A stretch of 64,000 nucleotides of DNA from Congeria kusceri (taxonomy: Eukaryota; Mollusca; Bivalvia; Myida; Dreissenidae): the NCBI GenBank assembly GCA_027627225.1, contig CM051040.1, positions 24,858,134 through 24,922,133 of the forward strand, given 5' to 3'. The stretch's first letter is position 1, and each line of letters starts with the position of its first letter. Below the pieces are notes generated by a model. That model did not search any database. It saw nothing but the letters and a program-made list of their open reading frames with translations, and was not told the origin of the DNA. Positions 11,790 through 25,005 of this stretch are shown here, one piece after another. The position numbers were made by a program, and so were the translations under genes.

Positions 11790-14700
11790 CAAACGATATC
11801 ATTACTGAATACGACCGAAATTGTAATGTAAGGTACAGTTAACAAAGTTTCAAAATATTGTTCGAGCGCATAAATGTGTCTAAATAATTAGGTTAGCTAA
11901 CACTAAAAGACAGAGTCGTTTTATCTCGAGAAGCCGTTGATTTGTTTTGGGCAAATTAGATTTAACGTATGAGTAATTAAATCTTTCTGGAGCGTCTGTA
12001 TTTCAATTTTGGTTATATTTGGTTACCAACGCTTGTAGAGACGAGGGCCTAATGACACTCGTCGTTTGGATTGGACAGACAAATGTAGTGATGTCAACAG
12101 CTATCATATTAGGAAAAATCCGTGAAAGAAACGCTTTAGGTACAGATAATTATTTCCGGGGTTTTTGTCGAACATCAAAATGCCGATCATGTCAATCGAG
12201 TAAGTTTTTGGAAAAATAAGATTTAAAAAATGGTCTTCAGTCTATTCGGAAAAACAGTCGCAAAATTAACGAAAAACTGCCCAGTTTATGCTGAAATCTA
12301 TATTTTTAATGCTAACGAAGAACTATATACTCAACAATTCAATAAAACATATATGCTGTTATGGCTAGCAAATTTTCATTTGCTCAAACGGACATGTTTT
12401 AATGCATTTTGAATAGCTATTGAATGAAACCTTGTTTTAGGAAATTAACGCTACAAGTATAAGTTAGACTGTCACAATAATCAAATAAGCGTTACAACTG
12501 CACATGTGTTTAACGATTTGGAAAACCCTGGACCCATCTTAAAATTTCCACGATCATTAACTTCCGCAACCATACAATTGTTTCCTTCAAAAAGACATTT
12601 TGGATAACATTCTCATTGTTCTAACAAAACTTAATTCATCATAATAATAATGCATATCAGAAGAATTCCTCACTTATCTCATCTGAGGAACGGTTATTCC
12701 TTTTGTCATTTAAGTTGGATAACCCTTCACAATCACAGACAGGCAGTAACCTGTATAATGCTTTAATTGCTATTAAACACATAAATACAAGGATATTCAT
12801 AATTGATCTAAAAGTATTCCACCTTAGTTTTATATGTTAAATGTGTGTTTACATTGTTATGCTGATGTGTAAGAAATAAATTACTTTGACTACATTTGCT
12901 ATACAACTAAATGCCAGGAGACTTGGATATTTAACCAATAGTGTTGTCACAGGTACTTGCAAGAGCAACTAGTCTAGCAGGTGACGTGGTTGACACGACA
13001 GGCGCCAAACAGTCGCTAAGGAAACAAAGACTGCGCATTACATGATTTTATTCTACTTTTCATGACATACCTTTAACAACAAGAAGTTGGCAGTATATAG
13101 GTGCGGGAATCAATAACCTGTGCAACATATTGACTTTATCCATTGAATAACAATTTAATGGCAACGAATATTGTTTCAGTTTCAAGTGACACTGCGATGA
13201 AACATGTAACCATAACAGCATATATTTTAACTTTTCATATACCTGGTCAATGCGCTGAAAACAAGAAAACCATCCCCGTAGATAATGGACACTGCTCTAT
13301 GTATATCTCTCAAACGTAAATGAAGGGTTAGATTACCATTATATTATGTAATGAGTGTTATTAATTCGCATATTGCGTGTGGTGGAATACGTTATGGCTT
13401 TGAATTAAGTGAAAAGCATCATAAAACATATGTAAAGTACGTAATTAAATTTAATTTTTCATACTAAAGCTATTATTGATAGCAAATTCTTTCTAATACT
13501 CATACAAGATGCTTGCAATGAGCAACTTAGTGTTTGTTTTCAAAAATACACGAAATGAATAGAAAATTTGCCAATAAAAGATATTAAAAATTATGTGTAA
13601 TTAATGTGTCATTAATACATGTATACATATACTTGCCAACGTCAGCTGATAGACATATTTATGGTCTGTAACACATTGTGTCACCATACGACACACGTAA
13701 GTCTTTATTTGTGCCATGGACAATTTCTGCAAGTAAATCGTTATCACTCTGCCATATAGTGTTAATGATTGCCTTACTAGTGCGCGAAAAACGTTTTATC
13801 GTTTTTAGTGATATTTTGTCTGAGGTTGGATTTGTAATTTACTGTCTGTCTGATAGTAAAATTTATTAAACACGGATTGGCCAGTCTCATGTGAGGCTAG
13901 TATTTTTAAGATGTCCTTTATTATAGGGTGTTTGGTCTTAAACCGTTTGAACATACGATATTCTAATTAAGCTCCCTTTTTAAATGACCAAGATATGTCA
14001 ACTCTAGTAATAAAAATATTTCTGCCATACATACTGCAGTTGATTCCACGATATCTGACTTTTTTAATGATATTTTGTGATATTTTGCAGTCATTATACT
14101 GAATGTTAACGTACGAGTACAAACATACCATGTACATTTAAATAATACAAATTCTGTATATTTTGTATAAAACAATACATTTATTGAACGACTTTGCATT
14201 CACGAGTATGATCTGATTGTCATGTATTTGGGCAAAATAACAGTTAATATTTGAAGCCATTTTACACAAATATAGTAGTGTGTTGTATTTCAAACTTTTA
14301 ATAGTAATTCACATAAGCCAGCGCGCATTGGGGAATTAATGATCACGTTCGCCAATATCATGTGATGAGCTCCGTGATCAAACCTGACAAGTATAGTTTG
14401 TGCTATAATCGACGCTCTGCCAAATTGAGCGTTAACGTGTGATAACCTGTAACATTTGGAAGATCAATCAGTATTTCTTATTAACGCGGCAACATTACCG
14501 ATAGCAGTTATACAACCATGACAATGAAAATCCCCTTGCGTAATATTGAAGTAATTCGTGCTAGCAGTGAAAATATAAATATTCGTATTTGTATATTGTT
14601 ATGTGGAACATGCGCCTCGACGATATCTGTTTAAATACAGCTTAATTACGTTGGCCCTTTCTTGCGTTGAACACGTGGACACATTTTACTTATTTAAAGG

Positions 14701-17203
14701 GACTTATATACAAGGTGCTCTTTTGAGAGTATGAAAACGATATCACTGGTAATATTCATATACATCTTCAAACAAACAAATTGTCGATGGAGGGAATTTA
14801 TATTTCAATTTAAGGATTTAAAACAACATCCAATAAATCGAGCCACAATAACCAACGTTTACATATATGGCCTACTATATGACAACAAGAGGACAATTTC
14901 TTCTTCTGTTCATAAAAAGAATGTCTTATTTTTGTATTCGATGTTTCATTTCGCACTTAAGACAAACACTCCTATTATGCACTTTTCACTTAACATTTAT
15001 TGCACTTCACTATGACACATTGTTATAAGAAGCGATAATATTTTCCAGCGAAATTGACATATCGGAAGCCATCAATTGCGAAGTCCTCATCTTAAGTCGG
15101 CAGGGCATCAATTATTCATGTTTCTCAGCTAATTCCCACCGGCCGGGACGTCTGTCGTGGCTTCCTTCATCCGAATGTGGAATGGGTGACAGTCACAAAA
15201 TGTCGTCAGAAGCAATCAGGACGACAACATATTTCTATTAATATTGCCAAAGGCCGACGTGTTTTGTCTATCACAACGGACGACACTTATTTTTCTTTTC
15301 CTTTATAGTCACCTAAATGTATTTTGTAGTCATAGTACGTCGTGATTAATAATGATACGCAATAAATAGTAAGATTACTTTAAATGTATACATTGCAACT
15401 GAACGTTTTAAAAAGTCTCAGTGAACAGAACTGAAAAATAAAAAATTAAAGATACTATATAGAATATAAATAAAATCTTAGTTCATACAATAATAATGGA
15501 AAGTTAAATATCGCACTTAATTTTCGTCAAATCGAAAAGCTCAGAGAAGAGACTCTATGGCATAATTACAGTTTTGGCTAGGGCGATTTCTTTACAGTTT
15601 GCAAATGAGTATATGAAAACCTATTGAATTCGTTTTAATTAGTTACACAAACCTGTGGACGTTTAATTATCACACAATACACTGTCTTTACATTTTAATC
15701 GAACCGACCGACAGAGAAAACAAGAGACGTCAAGAAGCGCCTAAACATTAAACATATAAATGTTCCGATGTTCTGATATACACTATTCATTTGAACAGAA
15801 CGTATTGGAGTGAATTATAATACCAAACCTGGTAAACCAATTTGAGCTCTTCAAGATTTATTTACAACAAATCCAGAAGGCCCATGTGGAAAATGATGGC
15901 ACATGTGTATAACACAAACATTCAACATCAAAATAGATAAGGTTGTAAAGAAATGAATAAACAGATACATATGTGTGCATAATTGGAAGAAATTAGCTAT
16001 TAGTAAATAAGGTCGTAATTCCAATCGTGATATCTACAATTGACAGTTGCACGACAAATTACAAAAATGGGTAATGAGTTGAACAAAGTAAACTGTATAT
16101 GAACAGTATGTGGATATATTATGGTACGTGTGTATAACGCAACGCGTTTGAATAGCAATTGCATTTCAATTATATTGCTCTATCGAACTTTTTTGCTGCT
16201 ATCTATCGGAATCGGCGTTAACTATGAGTGACTGGTTGTGGAATGGATTGGTATTTTTCAAGTTAGTCATGCACACGTTCTGACATTAAACTGGAAACAT
16301 CAATGTGGATATTGTTGAATGCATTTACTTATTTTCCAGCAGGTCATTTACATATTTATCAAAGTAAGAAGTCGATAACTGATCCCATAATTGTTAATAT
16401 TTCCATTTCAATTCATAACTGTGTTCTGTTTTTGCATAATTATCTCACGTCGAAAATATCCTGCATGTATTAACGTAACGGTATTTTCATCTGTTGTGCT
16501 CGGCATCTGCTTAAAGGATTACCCACAAGTCATTATTGCAAACCTTGTTCACTCGATTATTTGATGAACTCAAATAAGAATTAAGACAACCATGCCACCA
16601 GAAAGTCAATACAAACTGTTGAAGTTTTTGAATGCGTTAGCCAGTGAAGATGAGTAAATTACAGACAGACATACAAACGGACAAATATTTTGCTTTTCAG
16701 ACTTGGACATAGTGCATCGTTTGCGATAAGTGAATCAATAAAAGATAACAGACGACGGTAACTTTTACTTTTTAACGTCATGCCAAAATATCAAACTGAA
16801 TATTGAATTAAATATGTTTGGCAGTTTGATAAATATGCAGAATGCGTGAATCACAATATTTAACTTTTGTAATTTAAAGTATATCTCATACTTACAAAGA
16901 ATAAGGCATACATCGTGATTATGTACCATAAGTGTGGGATATGCAGATTTGTCATCTCTAAATAGATGCATATTTATAAAACGTTTCCTTGACAATAATG
17001 AGTCTTATGCTAGTGTATATCGATGGTTGAAAACCAGAAGGTACTAACTGCATTGAAATCAAAAGTAGCTGTTACCTATTAGTTTTCAATTTTTGAATTA
17101 TGTTGTTTCCTGTGGTGAATATTACAACAGTTTTCTGTCTGATGCAGAGGAATGGTATCCCGTACAATTCTTAGACGATGTCATACTTTCAGTTTCTAGA
17201 GAC

Positions 17204-17734
17204 TGTGAGCGGGAGAGTTAATCCTCATTGTTTTAGCGAGTTGTATGGGTATAGGTATCGATCATGTGAGCGGGAGAGTTAATCCTCATTGTTTTAGCGA
17301 GTTGTATGGGTATAGGTATCGGTCATGTGAGCGGTAGAGTTAATCCTCATTGTTTTAGCGAGTTGTATGGGTATAGGTATCGGACATGTGAGCGGTAGAG
17401 TTAATCCTCATTGTTTTAGGGAGTTGTATGGGTATAGGTATCGGTTAGCGAGTTGTATGGGTATAGGTATCGGTTAGCGAGTTGTATGGGTATAGGTATC
17501 GGTTAGCGAGTTGTATGGGTATAGGTATCGGTTAGCGAGTTGTATGGGTATAGGTATCGGTTAGCGAGTTGTATGGGTATAGGTATCGGTTAGCGAGTTG
17601 TATGGGTATAGGTATCGGTTAGCGAGTTGTATGGGTATAGGTATCGGTTAGCGAGTTGTATGGGTATAGGTATCGGTTAGTGAGTTGTATGGGTATAGGT
17701 ATCGGTTAGCGAGTTGTATGGGTATAGGTATCGG
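17204..17734 (+). repeat. Nested minisatellite: four 61-bp units then ten 29-bp units
   Basis: Four 61-bp units start at 17204, 17265, 17326 and 17387 (each TGTGAGCGG[GT]AGAGTTAATC...). They are followed by ten 29-bp units from 17445 to 17734 (TTAGCGAGTTGTATGGGTAT...ATCGG). The 29-bp unit is exactly the 3' half of the 61-bp unit, so the array grew in two stages. Its 3' flank (17735-17790) matches the 3' flank of the 52-bp array at 56806-57741. Confidence 0.95.
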
Positions 17735-17790
17735 TCATGAACCTTATGATGTTAATAAGAGTTTCTCTACTGATGATGCAGCTGACGTTG
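17735..17790 (+). repeat. 3' flank of dispersed minisatellite-bearing element
   Basis: Contains GTTAATAAGAGTTTCTCTAC followed by GATGATGCAGCTG. This resembles 57742-57795 (GTAATAAGGGTTTCTCTCCT, then GATGTATCTGGAG), 45522-45565 and 29050-29085. Four loci therefore share one element, two of them with an expanded core. Confidence 0.6.
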
Positions 17791-19301
17791 TATCTATTTT
17801 GACCATAAAATCAACATTTTATTTACCTGTTTATTTAATGTTTACTGGGCATTGTACTAAGTGTTTATTTATTATCACATATAGCATCAATAGTTGCATA
17901 TATAAATATAAAAAGGGTCCCAGATGTATTTGTACATTAAAAAAATAACACTTTAAATTGTTTAACTTAAGTGAAAATATTTTAAGATAGGCTAAAGACG
18001 CTTCTGGGATACGACCCCTGAAGCACTGGTAAAGACAAAATGTAAAGCAAAATGTTCACAGTGTTGCTTAATATTTTGGCTACACACACAGAATCCACCA
18101 AGAAAAATAACCTGAAATGAATTACTGTTGCACAAATGAAATTACCCTGTCTTATACATGTCAATGTCACAGATTTCGGAGATAAAAGATCCATTACATG
18201 AGATTATTGGTAGACATTTCCCATTTATTACTGACACATGGGATAAGATGCTTGCGCGGTACCACTTTCAATGTTACACGCTATGAGTATCGAAGCTTGC
18301 AAGCGTAGGAACGGGATACCACGTTATATTATTGCATGCTCTTACAATGTTTATACTTTAGAAGGCAGAAGGAATGAGTTACTAGACTGAGGCATTGATT
18401 AGTATTAAACTGAAAACAATTTATATATAAATTATTAATTGAGTGCCGATGACATGCAAAGAATCATCACACATAGCAGCATACAAAACAATAACTCCTT
18501 TAAATGTGTTCAGCAATACTTCTATTGTTCGTTCAATGATCACAATCCCTAGATTTCTTTAATAGTTTAAATGTTTTGTTTAATTTTAATAGCATATGCC
18601 TTTTTCAAATTCGTATTAAATGTACATTAGTATCAAGAAAATCATATTTTACATATTTAACCAAGCTAAGCACATCTAGCTCGTACTAAATAGAGAGACA
18701 AAACGTGTGTATTGCTTGAATGAAATGGACAGGAACCTGCTGAACTATTTATGGAATATTTATGGTTTTCGGACTATTTGTAGTTCTTGCGCCTAAACGT
18801 TTTTGGCCCATCACAATAATCATAAATATTGACATTTTTAGCGACATATATCGAATTAAGATGATGCCATTCTGAAATCATATAATTTATTGTCTTTGCG
18901 ATATTCATACTATATTCATGCACGAATTTCAGGTCCTGTTTTAGCTTAATGTTTATATTACGTTTTATGCGTGACATTGAAAACCAAAATGTATCAACAT
19001 TCGGCTGTGTTATTGCATGCATTGCATGCAGATTATGGAAATATTGTCTGCACAAACAGTATGACAAGTGATAAATACTATAAAGTGTTTGTTATGTCAA
19101 ATCGCTGACTGTCTCCAAAGAACGTAGATTTTGTAACAGTCAAACTCAATAGATCAAGAGACAAGAACATTATAAAAAATAAAGAGGAATATATTACCCA
19201 CTATTTTAAATATTGATGAAATATCATGATTATATTTAATTAGGGATGCACTCAAGCATCCCATAAACATTATACATTCTTTACTCGTTAACTCTTCATC
19301 T

Positions 19302-19391
19302 GGGTTGTCTAAAGCGGATTACACTGTACTCGCGTTGAGTAAATTATTCATGAAGCTACTCAATTATCGGACGAATACAAAGAGGGCGATT
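19302..19391 (+). repeat. Three-copy conserved element, copy b
   Basis: Partner of 10724-10801 and 29304-29392. It contains GTTGTCTAAAGC, TTGAGTAAATTATTCATGA, CTCAATTATCGGACGAATA and AGAGGGCGATTA. Confidence 0.6.
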
Positions 19392-19410
19392 ATAGTTGTT
19401 TGTGAACGCA

Positions 19411-20499
19411 AGGAACCGTTTGAATTATCTTTGAGAGCCCCGTTCAGTAAATGGTGTAAAAAGCTTTTAAAAGGAATAACACATACTGAAAAAAATGAAA
19501 CCACGCAATTCAAAACACTCCAACCCTTAACAGTTAGCGCATTTATTAACATAAAAGGTATTTGACAGACATGGTTCTTTAATAAGTAAATAATGTTTCG
19601 GATAATGGCTTCAGATTTTATGATTACAGAGGAGTAATATTTGCTTAAAATATCGTCTACTGACAATTCGCACGGTCGCTGGTGCAAAAACTCCAGATGT
19701 GTATGTAGATCGAAGACATGGTTCTTTAATAAGTAACCTTCCCGGTTAAGTTTCATAGTTTATTTTCATAAGTTCGATTAGGTCCAAAGACCCATGAGGA
19801 CAACATATTTACAGAAAGCAATATGGCAGGACAGAGTATGGAAGCGAAATAACTAAACAAGTCATGTATACAATGTTTGTTGCTTATGGAGCATACAATT
19901 ATGACCAACTTTAAGTAAAATGTGTTCAAATTAACAAACTGAAATTTGACACGTTTATGCAAACTAAGCAAATCATTTAATCAACATGTACATGTTCATT
20001 GATTTGTTGACGTCCATATCGGTTGCGAAAATTTACAACCAATCTTACAGATAATGCTCTCGTCTGCGAAGAGGAATTTTAGATAGAACAGTCTTTTATG
20101 GTTTGTAGCTACACCAGCCAGAAAGTCCGTATGGTTGACCATCGTAAACCACATGTTATTTCCATTCATTTATTTATACGTAACGGTATTGTGGTGTGTA
20201 TTTTTAAACAACACATACTATTGACTACTTAATGTAAACATAGATAACTGGCATGAATTATTTGGATAAAACAATGAGTCAATGCATATTTTAACTGCAT
20301 GTGAGAAACAATTAAGTAAAGTCACATACTTTTAATCGTAATTGAAACCGGTAACAAATGTTAATTGAAATTAAAATTAAAACCTAAAATAAGATTATGC
20401 TATACAACTTACGTGCAACTTCAGTATATTTGATTTTGATATTTAGAAATACATGCATATTATAAAATTGGACAAGAAAATCAATTTAATAAACACTTT
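19411..20499. other. Non-coding stretch with a 22-bp direct repeat pair
   Basis: GACATGGTTCTTTAATAAGT plus AA occurs at 19568-19589 and again at 19715-19736, bracketing a 125-bp segment. A minus-strand open frame of 130 codons (19364-19756) crosses both repeats. It shows no recognisable domain and its start and end lie in repeated sequence, so I do not call it a gene. 19760-20499 shows nothing else. Confidence 0.5.
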
Positions 20500-23280
20500 T
20501 AAAACGTTTACAACTTATGTTTCTTGCACGTGTCAGTCGATGGGAAACGGAAACACGGTGCGACGTTCACACACGAGATGTCAGTGAAATGACGGAATGT
20601 ATCGCACTTATTGGGTTTTCAAAACCTATAAGCTGGCCTGAGGGATACATTTCGCATTATGGCCAATCGGGACATAAATAACCTGTGTTATGTTCTGCTA
20701 CAATTAATAACATGGTGATCAGCATTAAATTGTATTAATCATATAACAAGTGGACACATTAGAACATATCTCATCAACAATCTTAGTATTACTTGAAACC
20801 TGAACCCGGAATCGAATGGTTCTAATCAGTATTCTTTAAGCTGGAAAATCGAATTCAATAGGCTACGTGTAACGCTGATGACCTGGAAAATACGTTATAC
20901 TGTCTGTCAGCAATGACTATCCAAATCTGAAGCGTAAGTTCGTCACTAGAGTATTCTAAGATAAGAGCAGCTTATGACCTGTGAAACAAAACGGTGCGTA
21001 CTATTACATTTTTGTTTAATGCGTATCACAATTGCGATGCATTGTTTATGTCAATATTTACCATACATAGGTCAAAATCATGTCAGTCGGATGTACCAAA
21101 AAATAGTTTACCCTATTTCCATTTGTAGAAACATTTATATAACCATCTCTTTTTATTAAATAAAACACAGTAAATATAGCACATTTCCCTAATTATCAGA
21201 TGGGAGTTGGGATAAAACGGAAGCAACCGTTATTTGTTAATACTATGATCTATAATATAAAATGTATACGACTTTCATATATAAAGTTAATTTAAGATTA
21301 TGCACATACTCTTAATGCATATGGTTTCAATATTTAAATATATTTTACACTAAATGTATTGGCAAGAAAAATCTTATAAAAACATATTGATCTACTTAAA
21401 CTGGTTAGTTGCATGTTGTTTGTTATCTCAACAATGATATCTAAGAGAGAAGTTCTTGTTTACGTTATATTATAATTATGATAAATTATGAAGATTACTT
21501 TTGAGTCTAAAGTATTATTTGGAGATGCATAACTCTCAGTTGTTTTTCCTATCGTCTTCCTTAGCTTCGATAATTGTCATACATATTTGCACAAAATAAT
21601 ATACTTGCTAGCACACTAGTAAAACATATTCTGAATCAATATTCGATAAATACATTTTAATTAATGTGTTTTGTAAAAATACTAATGGTCGATAAATTAC
21701 TTCATATGGCTCGTTACACAAACCATTTTTCAATGTCTTACTTTAGCGTAAACTACGAAGTATATCGATTTATCCAATGACAAATACGGTTCAAATGTTC
21801 CAGTCAAATGAGATTTACCCTGACATAACACGATTATGAAAACAGATACAAAGTGAATGTCGTCGTTTCCCAGAACGAGAGTGTGATGGAATTAGCCGGA
21901 TGAAGATAAATGTTGTTATCTTTCTTAATCGATGTTAGTCAGGACTGGTCTAAAGAAGACAGCGGTCTTTAATCCAAACTGTGTATCATTTTCAAAATGT
22001 ATTAGTGTGTATAGAAGTTAACAAAAGCATGTTAAATTTCAAAGCAAGGTTTGTGGCCTGTATTGTCACCACAGTGTAATAAACTTGTTAAACTTTTAAA
22101 ACCTTGCAAAAATCAAACTGTATACATGTTAAGATGTTTAAAAATTGTCTATGTGCAACGGTTTTATATTTTCAGAAATTACTTTTTTTGAAAAATATCC
22201 TTATAAAACAACAACATGATTCCCAGCAAAAACGCACTTAGACTAGTAATGAGTATATGAACTCTTTCTAACCTCATTGCTAAGAAGAGGAACTAAAAGC
22301 AAAGATTCCTCACTTATTAATGAAACTTGTTGAAGTCAGAAGACGGGAAACGGACGGCCCTAGTATGACAGAAACAAATCATAAAGTCAAATTAATGACA
22401 CATTCCCGTACAATTATTATTCTTTAAGACGGAAGGAGACGTCCGTCGGGGGTCTAAATGTCTTAGTTTATGATAGCAACAATACGAGTCAAATATTCTT
22501 AGTGCAGTTATGAGGACAGTAAAGCTGTATCTGTCTAACAAGCCCAAATCTCGCCTTAGAGTTTGACATTCCGATGCTAACATACAACTGTAGACGGCGG
22601 AATATAGACATTTCCTGTTTTGGACCTTATTTTAATTTCCTCTGCAGCTGTTGGTCAATGATTTATTTCTTATCATCACTTTGTCTGAAAGTGATTCAAA
22701 CATATAAACAAGTCTTGAGTAAATAAGGTTAACAGGTGAAATACGAGTGCAACGTGACTGCATAACAAATATGTATACATACACATTTACATAAGGTTGA
22801 CTAATTTGAAAATGAATATTTCTAATGGCATTTGTATGATACCATTAGATAACGTTAATTGTGTCTGTGGCTGTTGCTATGTTTAACATAAGTTACAACG
22901 CAAACTGAGCATTGCAAAATAAAATATATTCCAATGTTATATTCCAACTTTATTAGTCTACCCGATGCATGCCAAACCTGGTATGCAGCAGACTGCTTAA
23001 AATCGCCATTTGTCGACATCTATTTATGGACGGGAAGTTGCAAGACGCTGGAAAAGCAACAGCAAATGCATATGTCCCAAAGCGTTCGGTGGTATCTCGT
23101 TCTATTTACAGCGACATATGATTGAACATCTACAGTCTAATGGCAGACATGGTATAGAATGCAGACCCAGATATCACTGTCCATGTGCGGGTGATTTGTT
23201 TTTAAAACGTTGAGTCGTCAAACAAATATGTGTGCATTGCAAATGTAGTTGTTATAACATTGTGGCACTAGGAGTCCTAC
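20500..23280. repeat. Second duplicated block, copy 1
   Basis: Collinear with 26640-31930. Anchors are 20530-20690 with 26665-26825, 20800-20900 with 27050-27145, 21020-21095 with 27530-27580, 21385-21470 with 29570-29660, 21690-21905 with 29920-30130, 22260-22580 with 30880-31190 and 22590-23220 with 31210-31870. Open frames in one copy are broken by indels in the other (for example a 1-bp indel near 20575 against 26720), so the homology is not protein-coding. Most anchors look 75-85% identical, but 22347-22477 is far higher. Confidence 0.82.
22347..22477. promoter_or_regulatory. Hyperconserved non-coding block, copy 1
   Basis: 131 bp that align without indels to 30967-31097, with 9 differences (93% identity, 8 of them transitions), while the flanking duplicated sequence looks much more diverged. 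It includes ATGACAGAAACAAATCAT, ATGACACATTCCCGTACAAT and a potential stem GACGGA...TCCGTC at about 22430-22448. Codon analysis on both strands does not support a protein: the plus frame has TAA in this copy against CAA in the other, and minus-frame changes upstream are mostly non-synonymous. A regulatory element or structured RNA is the best guess. Confidence 0.6.
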
Positions 23281-24290
23281 CGCGTTTGTTAAAGATGCTT
23301 TGAATCATTGAAAGAAACGGTATAGATGTGTAAACTATATAATAGTTATATATAAAAATAACTATTTGCAACGAATGAACCTATACAGTCATTTTATGTT
23401 TACCACTTACATTTATAACTCCTCTCCAGCAATCGCTTTACAATTAATAACCATTCATTGAACTCCACAAGCACTTCAGAAACTATACCACACTCACCTT
23501 TTGTGAATATCATGCAAATAACCAGTTGAGCGTGTGATATACAAATGGTGAAAAACTGAAATTTACTTTAATTTGTCTTTATACCATTTATTTTAGTAAG
23601 GCAAATGTATTTTGGAGCTATCAAAAATAACCAGTTAAAGATTACAGAAATACTACAATCGGCTGTATGTCATAGCTAATATTGTTTTATGTAATCTATT
23701 ATAGCTATATGGATTCGTGTTGAAAACTTTCCTATTTGTATATGGTTATACAACTTGCTTTTCCGTACATGTATATATTTACCTATATTTATTAGTGTTG
23801 AAATTTTTATCATAAATGTTTATTATTGATTATACAAATTGCATTATGTATATATTTGCTTGTTTGTTCAATGTTTATGCTAATTCATTTGGGTATATTC
23901 ATCTGGGGAGGAATTAAAGGAATCTATCTATTTTATCTATACGTTCGTGGAAACGTCTATTCACTGCTATTGCCAAATTATTCCCAGCTGCAATATCACA
24001 ATGTGTTAATAATTGTTATATTAAACATATTTTAAGAATTTATTTCAACGTAGCAGAAAGGCAGACATAACAAATCAAAAGGTGTGTTGCATATATTTAT
24101 TAGCCTCGATCTGATTCCATAACATTTGTAGGCCACCTTACAGGAAAATTAGATGTTGTTGTATTTTCCCAAAATATTAATCGCAATCATTATATTTCTG
24201 GGATTTATATAAAAAATAAAATTCCGTGAACAAATAGCTTGGAATTTGAGCTTAGCTTGGACAATGACCTAAGCTACATTATAAGATTAT
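23281..24290. other. Non-coding stretch
   Basis: AT-rich, with several short hydrophobic open frames (for example 23826-24035) that have no recognisable domain. No repeat or partner was seen. Confidence 0.5.
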
Positions 24291-24319
24291 ATATTATAAA
24301 GATTATACTCGCCGTCGTG

Positions 24320-24451
24320 GAGTCAGCGTTTTTCATTTACGCAATCACTCGGCGTTTCTACGCGGAATTAGGCGGAGTGGCAGCCAAAGCATACCACGAA
24401 ATTAAGCGCAGTACATATATGTCTACTAAAGAATTGTGCCGCCGCTGACTC
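24320..24451. other. GC-richer island with 9-bp inverted ends
   Basis: Begins GAGTCAGCG (24320-24328) and ends CGCTGACTC (24443-24451), a perfect 9-bp inverted pair. The interior is clearly more GC-rich than its surroundings and carries an open plus frame (24239-24448) ending at TGA. The inverted pair resembles half-sites of MAF/AP-1 type. It could be a tiny foldback element, a pair of regulatory sites or an exon remnant; nothing decides among these. Confidence 0.4.
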
Positions 24452-24535
24452 GATCGCCCTCACTCAGAGAATGGCAACATACGTTTGTTTCATTTTAGTC
24501 GTGCTGCATTTTCAGCACATAATACGTATCGGTAT

Positions 24536-25005
24536 AGGCGTGTAATGACTCAAGGGGGTGTAGAAATATTGTCTTATAATTTAGGCGTGTAATGACTCAA
24601 GGGGATGTAGAAATATTGTCTTATAATTTAGGCGTGTAATGACTCAAGGGGGTGTAGAAATATTGTCTTATAATTTAGGCGTGTAATGACTCAAGGGGGT
24701 GTAGAAATATTGTCTTATAATTTAGGCGTGTAATGACTCAAGGGGGTGTAGAAATATTGTCTTATAATTTAGGCGTGTAATGACTCAAGGGGGTGTAGAA
24801 ATATTGTCTTATAATTTAGGCGTGTAATGACTCAAGGGGGTGTAGAAATATTGTCTTATAATTTAGGCGTGTAATGACTCAAGGGAGTGTAGAAATATTG
24901 TCTTATAATTTAGGCGTGTAATGACTCAAGGGGGTGTAGAAATATTGTCTTATAATTTAGGCGTGTAATGACTCAAGGGGGTGTAGAAATATTGTCTTAT
25001 AATTT
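24536..25005 (+). repeat. 47-bp minisatellite, ten units
   Basis: Ten head-to-tail 47-bp units (GGCGTGTAATGACTCAAGGG...TATTGTCTTATAATTTA). They are almost identical: unit 2 has GGGAT and unit 8 GGGAG where the others have GGGGT. There are no spacers, so this is not a CRISPR. It lies 84 bp downstream of the GC-rich island, with a small hairpin GTGCTG...CAGCAC (24511-24528) between them. Confidence 0.96.

Larger units (their letters stand above)
11790..19410. repeat. Diverged ~10-kb tandem duplication, copy 2
   Basis: Partner of 1050-10850, with the same order and orientation of anchors. It lacks the LINE and the triplet array but gained the minisatellite at 17204-17734. The open frames at 12019-12219 and 14731-15015 fall in homologous segments, but their frames are not preserved in copy 1, so I do not call genes here. 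The best-conserved parts are 14440-14520, 15055-15120 and 18110-18150. Confidence 0.8.

Noticed and set aside
19364..19756. 130-codon minus-strand frame
   Set aside because: It crosses two 22-bp direct repeats, has no recognisable domain and has AT-driven composition. Length alone is not enough.
22392..22583. Minus-strand frame whose tail is conserved in the duplicate
   Set aside because: Conservation extends beyond the frame and crosses both strands. Substitutions in its upstream codons are almost all amino-acid-changing. Treated as a non-coding conserved block.
24536..25005. CRISPR-like array (also considered at 53917, 56806 and 59794)
   Set aside because: Units are directly adjacent with no unique spacers, no cas genes are present, and the genome is eukaryotic. 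These are minisatellites.
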